The position numbers and the translations under genes were made by a program. Below the pieces are notes generated by a model, which saw only the letters and a list, made by a program, of their open reading frames with translations, was not told the DNA's origin and made no database searches. Below, piece by piece: positions 41,301 through 51,954 of a DNA stretch of 64,000 nt (positions are counted from its first letter, which is position 1; the number at the start of each line of letters is the position of its first letter). Source of the DNA: Oikopleura dioica (lineage: Eukaryota > Chordata > Appendicularia > Copelata > Oikopleuridae); assembly GCA_907165135.1 (NCBI GenBank), contig OU015569.1, positions 4,154,001 to 4,218,000 of the forward strand, given 5' to 3'.

Positions 41301-44300
41301 GCAACAGGTGAAATCGAAGAATCGAGTTCGCTCATCAAATGGTTAAGCTCTTTGGTGTGTGATTGGAAAGTTCCAGGGAAGGTTTCTCCATCAAGTCCAT
41401 GAGACATAGCGTCCATACTTGCGTTGTTGAGCTCACGGAAGGCATCGTTGATGGAACTAATCGCTTCGTCGCACTCTTTCTGACCAGGAGCCGCTTCTCG
41501 AATGGCCTGGATCATCTTTTTGATTGACTCAGACACTTTTCGACTTGCGGCGTGAAGGCTGACTTCAACTCCCATTTTCGGATTTTGAATGTAGTTTTTG
41601 AGAATGTCGATCATTTCGGAGCCTCCATCTAGCATCGTCTTGCCAGCATCAATAATTGGTGATTGAGCTTCTTTTGCCTCTGAAGATAACTGCGGGGCAA
41701 CGTTGGAGAATTCAGGCGACGATGCAAAGTCACTCAAATTGTTCGTGACTTGTTTGAGCTGGACGGAAGCACTTCCAATATCTCCCATCCTATCTTCATT
41801 TGGATCCTGAGAGTAAGATCGGAATTTCGCAACTAAATCAGTTGTCGCCTGTCCGAGCTCCCGTGCCCCTTGCTTGAATTGATTACGCTGTTCGGGCCGG
41901 TTAACTTTATCTGCCGCTGTAGCACACATCGAGCAAAGGTTCGTTGTCTGTTTAGCAACGGCTGTAACTGCTGCCATCAACTTATCTTGAGAAGAGTCGT
42001 ATGCAATATCATCAAGGGCTTGGAAGAGCCCTTTCGAGCATTCCTGGAAACGCACCTGATCAACAACTCCCTCTTTTCCAGGGATACTTCCTTGGTCAGA
42101 AACCCCGACGATGTATGCAGCTGCACTCGCCTCGTCGGTTAACTTCAGCAGAGTATTCGTCGTCGCGTCAACATCTTGGCTGAAGGCTTCTGAGTTTTGC
42201 TCTTTGGCATGTTGGTAAAGGCTCTTCATGGAGTTGCCGAGTGAGCGACTATGCTCCGTTATGATATCGTTCAAAATCGCAAAATAGTCTTTTTTCGCTC
42301 CTGTTGGAAGAATGTCAGAATTGAGCGCGGCTTTGGCGTTATTCAATTTGCGTATAGCTGACTCGCACGACGCTTGGCCAGGAGCAGCAGCAACACATTT
42401 CGAGATGAGATCGTTAATAGCATCCGTAACACCTTTTGCGGCAGAGGAAAGAGCTATTCGGTAGCCCGAATTTCCCATATCAGTTGCGATATCCTTCGAA
42501 GCGTTTAGCAACTTGCTTGAAGCTGCAGACACTTCGCGCATTTCATCTATAACGTCTTGACGATCACTGCCAGTTGTATGGCTTGCAACTTTGATGCCCG
42601 CTTCGACGAGTCTTTCATAATCTTGGGCGTATTCCTGACTTGCAAGAACGACATCTTGTAACTCTCCACTTGCTGCTCCAACAACGTTTCCAGCAGCTTG
42701 ATTGGTATCTTCTGCAGCAATTTTCAGATCGCGCGCAGCAGCGGAATAAGTTCCAACAGGCTGAGAACGATCAGCAAGCTGATCGAACTTGTCTGTTGCA
42801 GTTTTCATCATTCTGTGACTATCTTCGATTTCTCGCTGGCCTAAAATAAAATTAAATACTATTTTCCACCCAAAGCAAAAAAATCAATAGAAACGATAAA
42901 ACTACTACGTACCAGGGATACAATTAAACATGTCCGAGAGCGCTGAAGTTAGCTCTTTCGCCATATCGAGAAGTTTATTCTTTTTGTCTGGCGAGTCGTT
43001 CTCACGCTCATCTCGACATAGAAAGAGCAATCGCTGGATTGAGTCGGCAACTTGATGTCCACATTTGATAGTGTCCACGGTGTCCGCATTTACAGCAGAC
43101 TCGTTCGCAATTGTATACTTCACAGAGTCCTTGAGCTGGACGGCTGCATCCGATGCCGCTGTCGCAGCACCATTCAATGCTGTTTCATCGGAGTTGGCAG
43201 CAGCAGAGAGAACTTGTGGAACCACTGCGATGCTTTGTTTAACAGCCTTTCCAAGTTCCAAGTCTTCATTGTGAGCAGGTACACGTCCGAGCTTGAGTCT
43301 CCCATTTTCCGCATCTTGCCTCATTTTGCCCAACTCCTTCACAACATCTCCGACCTTGTCACAAGCATTATCAAGTGGACTTGATTCACAGAGTTCAGCT
43401 GCACGTTGAGAAGACGCAACGAGCTTATTAATCGCGGTAGCTAATTTTTCAGTAGCATTTCTTAGCAACGCCTTTGCCGAGGGATCAGTCACTGTTGGCT
43501 GGGCGGATTTGGAAGCGCCGACGGTTCTCTGAGCAGGGGGTGCGAATTTCTTTGCTGCCTCAACGAGTTCGTTCAGGGCGATTGAGCTCTCTGGCTTTTC
43601 TTCCAATTGCTTAGTTGCCTTGATAAGCTCAGGAACTTGCTTCTGCATAGCTTTGTTATGGATGTTAAGGTTATTCGCTTGAATAGCGTTGTTGTTGCTC
43701 CTGGTGCCAGCACGAACGGGTGCTACCATTTGAGTTGCTGCAGAGGCAGCATGCTTAGCAGCATCGATCAAACTCTTTGCAGTCGCTCGCTTTTCACGTA
43801 GTCGAATTCCAGCTTCAGTAGCCTCAGCAAGCTCTCGAGCAGCTTGGTCCAGGTCACCAGAGCCAGCATTTTGGTTCATCGATCTCGCAGCTTCTACAAC
43901 TCCCTGGGTAGCTTGCATAAGATTTTTGGCAGCAGCGTGCAGTCTGTCTCTTTTATTTGAATCAGTAGCATCATCTCCTTCGAGCTTGAGGGCATGCACG
44001 AGGCCACCTTTTCCAACATACTGCTGAGCTAAATCCTTGACTGCGGCAATTCGCTCTTCGGGGTCATGAATGTTTGGCAGATTTTGCGCCTGCCCTGAGA
44101 GATCGCTATACTTTTCCGCGGAAGTACTTGGAGTGACGATCTTTTTCATGTGATTGATGAGCGCTTCGAGCGCGAGTGATACCTTGCCCGTCGCGTCTTT
44201 CAATTTGTTACGATCGTTAGACTCGAGCCAGTCAGTTTCCATAACTAAGTTATTGATTGCGTATGATACGTCCTTCATTGCATCTGTTAATTGCTTCTGA

Positions 44301-46972
44301 CAGCCAGTGTCGTGAATAGTTGGTGCAGTTACTTTCGCAACGGTCACGAGTTGCGACGCTGCATGAGCAGTCTTTGTCGCAGCGACAATCAACTTTGATT
44401 CTGGTGAGTTAATGTCTGATAGATCTGCATCTGATTTGCTTTGAATGACTTCTTGTACATTCTTGACTAATTCTTGTGTGGCAAATGGAACCTTAGATGC
44501 AAGTTCCACTAGACGCTGTCCACTGTCGTCAGAACTAGAACGGACACAGTTAAGAACATCCCCGAGAGCTTCAGACACTTCGATAGCAGCAGATTGTATA
44601 GATCGTTTCTTTGCTGACAGATCTTGATCAGTCTCCTGTGAGGACTTGAGAAGCTTTGAGACAGCCTGAAGAAGGTCGTTAGCAGCATTCAAAATTGAAC
44701 CTGATTTTTCTTCATCTGGAAGGCTGAGGGCAGCGAGAGCCCGGATCGGTTCCGGAAGTTCCTTGAGTTCAGACACAAGACCATCAACTGCTGGGGCGAG
44801 ACTTTGATCATTGTCGTTAGGAAATTTGTTGACAATTTGGGCGGTTGACTCGGCAACTTTCTCGCAGTGGGCGTTAATTTTATGTTTATTGAATTCAATA
44901 TCCTCGTCGCTATAGTCATCGGAGTCTGCTCTCTCGACAGCTCTCATAACTTTCATCTGTATTTCTGGGAGTTCATCGAGATTCTGCTGTACAGTCGTAT
45001 GGAATGGAATAAGTCGGGATTGTTTGGCTTGCGGAAGATTAGGATCATTGGGATTCATTATTGCTCTCTTCGCGCCTTGGAGTTCTCCCTTGACGATTTG
45101 TTTCGGATCATGCCCAGTGTAGCTAATTCCTGGAATTGCGGGCTCGCCTCGAACCCCAGCTTGGGCTTTCTGTCCCTCAGAATAGGTTTTTGCTTTGCTG
45201 GGAGCATTATTGGCTATGTGTGGCTTTTGCCAGTTGGCAGATCCGTCGTCGAATTTATCTCCGCCCTTACGTTGCTCGAGAATGATTTGAATGTAGCCAT
45301 TGATAAGAGCAATAATCTTCTCAGATTCGTCTGCCTTTGTTTTCACGGAGTAAGTGGACGAGCTCGCATCGAGCCCTTCTAGACCTTTGTAGTCCCCGAA
45401 ATTGAGTGTGACGTTGTTTGTCCCAGCCGCCCAGTTTTTAATGCTTTCGAGCGGGTATTCGAATTCTATTTCCTTGTCCTCCGTCAAACGGATCACACTC
45501 GTCTTGCTGATACCCAACAGTCGAGGCTTCATGCGATTTTTACCGCGTTCTTTTTCCTTCACCAGGAAACAAGTGACACCATACGTAGGCATACTTCGAC
45601 AGACTTTGATGTATTGCTTCTTCCATTTTAATTGGAAATTCTGTGCTTCTTCTTCTTCTTGGCTGTCTTGCTTTTCTATTCCTATTTGCTCGTTTTCCCA
45701 TTCTTTCATGATCTCTGCATATAATTTGTTCACCTTTCCTTTGCTAATGATTTCAGCAGGAATAAATTCGCTAACGAACTCTTTTTTGTCATCTTGCTTG
45801 GTCGCGTTAGAATATCGTCCACGATCTGCCTTTGCTTGATATCCCGCTAGCTGAAGAGCTTTTTCTCTCGTCACTGAGTATTCGCCAGAGATAACAGACT
45901 TCACGCATTGCTTGTACAAAAGACTCAGTTGCGTTGGGTCCCTCTCTTCTACATTCGCATCGCTGAAGAAATACCTTCTTCTTAGGACTACCACTGGTTC
46001 AATTTGGTTATGCTCATTCTCATTAAACATATTCAATAATTCCCTATAACGATAAAGCTCGCTTGCGAGGGTCTCTGAGGGATTGAGCCATTCAATTTTA
46101 TCGTCGGTGATGAGTTTGCTTTGCAGTTTGGTGTAATTTCGGTCCGCCATCTTTTTAAGCTTATTTTTAGACTTGGTAACGATAGTTTCTTTGTTCTTAT
46201 GGGCCGTTCCGTCGTGAAGTCCACTTCTACTCATAGTGCTGTCTATTCTGCTTCGGTTCATCGTTTGGTTAGACTTCATCGTGTTGTACTGACTTCTATT
46301 CATTGTCGAGTTCATCGTTGAATTCATCGTCTTCAGTGTACTTATATCGGTTTTTGCTGAATACTTCTTCACTGCGGCCGTCTCTTTTAGTGCGTTGATT
46401 TGATCCTCATCTATGCAGAAGAGATACTCAGTTGGGTTTTTATGCGTAAAGAATCACACGCATCTTTGACAACTTTCTTTACTTCTTTGGAGAAATCAAC
46501 CAGCTGGGTACTCTTGGTATCATTGAGCGTTTTGATAGGGAGTCTTTCAATTTTGTTCTTGAACAACAATTTGTAGCCGTCGTGAATGAGAAGATTGTCC
46601 AAGGTCATTTTATCATCGAGCCATTTGCCCGGTAGCTGTAGTGGAAAGATATCATCGCCATTGAAATTCATCATATAACTGAGTTCTTCGGAGAGATCAT
46701 CGAGCAGCCAAAGGCCAAATCTGCGTTTGTTGGCGACATCTTCGAAGTACTGACATTCCTCAGGATCTGCGCCATTACGGCGAAGTTGGTCAATGCATGC
46801 GCTACGAATTGTTTCGATACAGATGCTAGAATATCATTTTAAAACCTGTAACTTAACATGTAACTCACGAAGTCTCTCTGGAACTATCAAGCTCAAAGTT
46901 CTTGATAAATCTGAATTTCTTCGGCGCAATTTTAGGCTGTGCCTGTATGCCAATATCCACGGTTATCCTCAT
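38331..46972 (-). CDS. TLN: Talin, integrin-actin linker
   Basis: ATG at 46972, preceded by an in-frame TAG and an acceptor TTTTCAG. Exon 46972-46869 and the next (from 46824) encode F0-F1 (GLWLLDDLSEELSY; LLIHDGYKLLFKNK). F2 follows (LRRRYFFSDANVEERDP), then the F3 PTB fold (MPTYGVTCFLVKEKERGK; IKNWAAGTNNVTLNFGDY). The rod of helical bundles fills 45000-39000 in large exons, and the C-terminal actin-binding I/LWEQ module is at about 39400-38640 (SQGLVSAAQMVARETGSM). The last exon 38519-38331 gives the dimerisation helix (LKARERLLKAKREMEAAEAA). Total is roughly 2,500 residues, as in vertebrates. The F1-F2 linker holds a Met/Asn/Ser/Thr repeat (STMNSTMNRS). The frame breaks once at an A-run, 46437-46441 on the minus strand; one more A would restore it, so this looks like an assembly error or a null allele. 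Confidence 0.96.
46437..46441 (-). other. Apparent one-base frame break in talin
   Basis: Upstream frame reads DACDSLRIK; downstream conserved frame reads NPTEYLFCIDEDQ. Five A on the coding strand lie at the switch and no intron fits. See findings. Confidence 0.7.
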
Positions 46973-46974
46973 CG

Positions 46975-48720
46975 CCACTCTCTAGTCGTGAGCAGAATTT
47001 TATCTTTGCAGAGCTGAAAATTGCAACTTAAATTTCCTAATCATTGTCGCATTCATCAATTTATTATTCATCTCTTTCCTAGTTATTTTTCAGGACTCCA
47101 GGAATTTTCTCTCGAGATACATTGATCTAAAAGACCTTTTTTAACAAAAAATCGAACGTAAAAAGAAAGGCTGCCGCCGCGCAATCTCTGGACAGACACC
47201 CTCGAAAGGGATGAATTAAATTCCTCGCAGTCCTTCCAGCCAGTCTCTGGGAGTCAAATTGCCCCATTCAGAAAAAGTCGCATTATCATCAATACTGATG
47301 GGGCTTCCTTGTTTTTGAATCGGTCCAAAGCTTTATTGTGGCAATTGGAGACTCGAGTGGGGAGACCTGTGGTGTGACGCTTATAAAACTTAAAGAAAAG
47401 GATTAACGAATATCTTTGGATCAGAATAATTGGCTACTGTCTCTTTGCTCTTGGCGTCCATTTTGGTGGACTGGAAAGCTCGAAAGGCTGAATAAAGGCT
47501 GACTTGGTTTTCACACCGTAATGCGATGGCCTGGTTCCCCAGATGGTTACCTCTCCTGGCATTGCCTTTATCTGGGAAAGCGGGCCGGTCTCTCTTATCG
47601 GGCTCTTTAGGTATTTTCACATGGGGAGTACACATTTTACTGCTCGGCGTGGTGCGCGTCTCGCTGAATCATCCACATAAAAACTCGAAACGCCTTTAGA
47701 GATTTCTCTATGAACTTGGCCTCTAGTTCTCAGAAAAAAACGACTAAGACAATATTTACGGGTTTTTAGACGCCTTATGGTGACTTCGGGTGAATATTAG
47801 CTGATAGGGCAATCTTGCTCAAATATTTAGTATTCCAGATGCCATTCTGCGTGTTTTCTGTCTGACTCTCTTCCCGCGCTCTTTTTTCAAACGAAGAGCG
47901 GAGCTATAATATTTTTTCGTACGTCGGCGCAAATCAAAGGGACGCGAAGGCAGGGCCCGCCGTCCAGGTCCCTCTCGATCTTTTTCTGGACAAAGATTCA
48001 TCAATGAGGCGATCATAAAATGCGTGTTGTAGTTATAAATCGTATCTGCCCTTTTCGGCACAATAACATTCTCGCGCTTGACGTGATAACAATAACTGCG
48101 GAATAAAAGGACCAGAAGTTCGATAAAAAAGGTTCAAGAACGGCGGCTTTGTAGTGGTCCATTCAGGTCACGTAAAATCTCTATGAATGGCAAAAGCACA
48201 ACGGTGAGTTGAGCCCAGCTGGCAAAGAGAAACGCAATTTACGATCAAATATTTGACAAATGATTTTAAGCCGTTTTCTCAATTACAAGCTGCCCACATA
48301 TTGAAAAGAGGCGACCCACAGAATGAGTATTATACTTTTCGTATCTCTAAATAAAATATCTCGAAGGGAGGCAAGTAAAACGCTTGTGGCGGTTTAAGCC
48401 GACCGATAATTAGGGCAATTTTCATCCTCCACCTTGCCGGCTGCGGATGTGGCAAAAGGGGATGATCTCTAATTTTAGCCTAATTCAGTGATGAAAACAA
48501 AACAACTTTTTAGGTCTTTGAATATTTATTTTTGTTTATTTCCGATCGAGGCCCACCGAAAACACAGAGAAATTCCAGCGTATATTTATATTTTTACAGT
48601 GAGTGAACCTTTATGGAACCATTGCTTCATGAAAATGATGAAGCGAACCACCAGTGAGAGGGTCAGTAATAGGTATTTTCTGGCGAACAATTGACAGATA
48701 AAGAAATATGTACAGATTCA
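46975..48720. other. Talin upstream region, no gene recognised
   Basis: About 1.7 kb upstream of the talin start. Scattered short ORFs (for example minus 47390-47635 and 47819-48061) lack motifs or exon structure. It probably holds talin promoter/5' UTR sequence; an acceptor at about 47022 just before the talin 5' UTR suggests trans-splicing or a 5' UTR intron. Confidence 0.4.
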
Positions 48721-48894
48721 ATGATGAGGATGAACTTGAAGCTTTTAATTGTTTTCGTCTTATTTGCGGGCATTATCTTGGCTGATGAGGTTCTTTGTAC
48801 ATTAAATTTTGGCTATTTGGTAGAAGGGGGCGCAGCAGTTCCTCGGGCGGATTGTACATGTGACCTGCAGAAGAGCCAGCTGAAGAGCTCGTAG
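48721..48894 (+). CDS. Possible 57-aa secreted peptide
   Basis: The open frame starts MMRMNLKLLIVFVLFAGIIL-ADE, a textbook signal peptide with a likely cleavage after LA, followed by a short mature region with Cys in LCTLNF and CTCDLQ. It converges on the 3' end of the ROR gene (stop at 48977). There is no other support, and the frame may be spliced after GATGAG. A chance hydrophobic ORF cannot be excluded. Confidence 0.3.
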   Translation: MMRMNLKLLIVFVLFAGIILADEVLCTLNFGYLVEGGAAVPRADCTCDLQKSQLKSS

Positions 48895-48976
48895 AAAGCG
48901 CACCAGTGGGATAACGTAGCTGATTGTTTGAGTGACTAAATTTCTGTTAGTTACGGCCGATTTTAGAAGAGCTTTT

Positions 48977-51954
48977 CTACCTCGCTGGGCTTGCTGGTGG
49001 AGCGGGATGAGGACGAACGGATGATTTCCAGCTGTTCTCGTACGGATTTGGCACAAATTGAGTATTTGACACTGTGGTAGATTCTGTTGAAGGTGAAATG
49101 TGAGATCGAGCATCGATATTGGAAGAGATGTTTTTGTTCCTCGAACTCTGGAATTGAAAGGAAGATGTGGAAGAAGAAGAATGCTGAAATAAATGAGTGT
49201 TTATCACAGAGAAAAAGATTGAACTCACCGATCGTGGACCTGGGTGGAATTGTCTGGTCTGAGGTAGATTTCGATGTTGCGTTTCCAGCTGCGAAACGAT
49301 TTTGGAAAACACGGGCCGTGCTTGGCCGTTGTAAGCCCAACAATTAATTAATAGGTTGTAAACTGGTAGCGGGCAGCCATCAGGACATGGCAAAACTTGC
49401 TTGCGATGGATAACAAGTTCCATGACTCCTTCGTCAGTGTAGCCAAGATATGGCTGTGTGCCATAGCTGTAGACTTCCCAGCAGCAAACGGCAAAGCTCC
49501 AAACGTCGGAAGCCTAATCGATTCTTGTAAACTTGGCTTGATAAACTTCCCTTACCGTTGTGTAATCGGCTTTTAGAAGCGATTCGGGAGACATCCATCT
49601 AACGGGAATCAATGTTTGCGGGCTACAGGAAGAGCCAATTTCGCCAGCAGCAACCTGAGGATTGAAATAGTCGGAAGCGGTTTCTGCTCGCGCGATGCCG
49701 ATATTTGAAATTTTGACGCGCATTTGCGAATCGATTAGAATATTACGCGCTGCGAGATCACGGTGAACGTATGGCCGTTCTCCAGAGGATAAATAATCCA
49801 TGCCTTCAGCGATCTAAACAGTTGATTATTTTGGTTTTTTGTCGCTGAACAAACCTGAAGGCAAATATGGAGCTGAGTTTGAGCGTTCATTGGCGAGCCG
49901 CAGTAAATGTCAGAATTCGGATTTTTGCTCAGCAAAAAGTTCTTGAGATCCCCAAGATCAGTGTATTCAAATATCATCGAACGGAAACTTGGCGTGATAA
50001 CAACAGCGCGAAGCGAAGCAATACGATCGTGCCGCAACTCCTGGAGCATTTCGATTTCACGCCAGAACTGGTGAATTTGTTGCGTATTGGAGCCGGCGGC
50101 GAGAGACTGAATTCTTGTGTGAGTATTTTACTTTTATCGAAAGTCGCGTACCTTTGCGGCGACAGGATGTGTTGGAGCGTAAAGCAGGTTTGGCGCAATT
50201 TCGGCCAAGTAGACCGTCCCATAAAAAGCTTCGCCCAGTTCCTTTCGGCAGTGAACAGAGCCGGCGGGGAGCTCCGGAAGTGGAATCCGCCTGGGCATGC
50301 CCAATCCATTGCTCAAATTTCGCGTCTCCTGATAATTCTAAATTTAGTTCTCATGCACATGCTCATCTTATCAAACCTGCTGCTGGAGGATTTCAGACGA
50401 CTGTCGATTATCAACATTGCTGAGATGGTCGCCTTTCGCGGCGGCTTTTGGATTTCGCTTACGACAAGCGATCCAGGCAATCACTAGAATCCCGAGGACA
50501 AGGGAAACAGCAACAGATGGCAGGAGGATAATTAACGCTTCTTTAGTCAGAAGTGTTTCTTTGGGGCACTCTTGCACTTCACAAGCTTGAGGTTCTAAGG
50601 TTCCGGTCGAGGTTTGAACAAAACACCACGGTTCTTGAAGCAATGGGTCTGGGTGCTATAATCAATCAAGGTAAAGGCTCATCACTATTTTAAATTAGCT
50701 TTACCATATTCTGACTTATAGGATTGCGACAGTAACGATGGCCTCCAGAGAGCTCAGGAAAATTTGATGGCCCATAAATCTTGTACTCTTCCTTGTCGGC
50801 TAAATTGGGAACGTCTTCCCATTTCACGCAGTTCTTGTTTACATTGCCACGATAGCCTGAATATATCAACTGTTACTACTTGATACGAAAACGTCGATCG
50901 CACCGATTCCATTCGACTCGTAACAAGTCTGCGATGTATTGAGAACGGCGGGGAGACCGATCGATAGGCAATCCTGTGACTTTTGCTTTGCGGCGAGATT
51001 CTCGCAGTTGAACTTGTGCAGCTCGTTCGCGACGACGTAAAGCTCCTCGTTTTCTGTCATGGTCAAGTTTTCGAACACGGAGGCGCAGTACGAGTGGCGC
51101 ATCATTTCGCAGTCCGCAGGACAGAGTTGTTTTGTTTCTCTGAATTCGAATTAATACAGACTCTGTATTACAGAGCAAAGAAATCCGCTGGCGACTTACC
51201 CGCTCTCAGTGCATTCTGGGAGGAGATAGTGGCAGAATGCTTTTGGTGCGTAATCATAACATTGCTCTGTCATAATGCCATGTTTCTTCAGCTGCTCGAA
51301 AGCATTGTTGATGATGTTCTCCATTAACGGGATGCTCTCTTCGCTTTGAATATGCACTGATTTGTATTTCAAGTAGCGTCCGCATATTCCAGGGTGCTGA
51401 TTTTAGGTAAACACACCTTTTATTCAATTAACTTCAAAGAAAAAAAAATCTTTGAAAAGCACGTATGAAAGTGTATGAACCATTCCTCATTGGGGTATTT
51501 GAAGCAATAGTTGTCGACGGGGACATCAGAGCCAGTGTCGGGCAGTTTTGGATTAGTGTCTTGGTCCACGGCGACATTTATGGTTGCCGAAGTACATCTA
51601 CTATCATTCGTGGACTTTAACCGCCCGCAGCATTTGTACTTGCCGCCATCGACCGTGGTCGCAAAGTCGATATTTATAGTTGAGGTGAATTTTTTCTTTT
51701 GATTCTTGTAAGAGCCAGAAATATATAAATTTACTTACGTAATCGTTGATGATGCTCTGAACATTTTCTTCGTCGAGGAAGTCGCCATCCTTTTCCCAGG
51801 TGAATTCTTCTGCCCCGTGGATGCTGCACTCGAGCTCGATTGAAGAAAAGAGCTTGTAGGTTTTATCTCTCAGAGGTTTGGTGATGACAAGGTCTTCTGC
51901 GCTCACGAGGGCGGCGAGAAGGACCAGGCCAGGTTGAAATACTTTTCGATGCAT
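48977..51954 (-). CDS. ROR: ROR-family receptor tyrosine (pseudo)kinase
   Basis: Start MHRKVFQPGLVLLAALVSAE is a signal peptide. Next come an Ig domain (IELECSIHGAEEFTWEKDG ... DGGKYKCCGRL) and a Frizzled-type cysteine-rich domain (AFCHYLLPECT, CPADCEMMRHSYC, NCENLAAKQKSQDC). A kringle follows (KNCVKWEDVP, SGGHRYCRNP, PWCFVQTSTG). The membrane helix is LLPSVAVSLVLGILVIAWIA, and a kinase domain completes the protein. Ig-CRD-kringle-TM-kinase is the ROR architecture (Wnt5a-type receptor). In the kinase, HRDLAARN and the alpha-C Glu (REIEMLQEL) are kept, VAIK reads VAAK, and the DFG position reads NIG (VKISNIGIARA); vertebrate ROR has DLG. The metal-binding Asp is therefore lost. The C-tail is Ser-rich and ends PHPAPPASPAR. 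Many short GT-AG introns. Confidence 0.93.

Noticed and set aside
44867-45839. Plus-strand ORFs of 145-171 codons
   Set aside because: Antisense shadows of the large talin exon, which has clear FERM F3 homology.
46437-46441. Programmed frameshift in talin
   Set aside because: No slippery heptamer in the right phase and no precedent; a one-base run-length error is simpler.
47390-48061. Two minus-strand ORFs upstream of talin
   Set aside because: No motif, no exon logic; probably chance ORFs in non-coding sequence.
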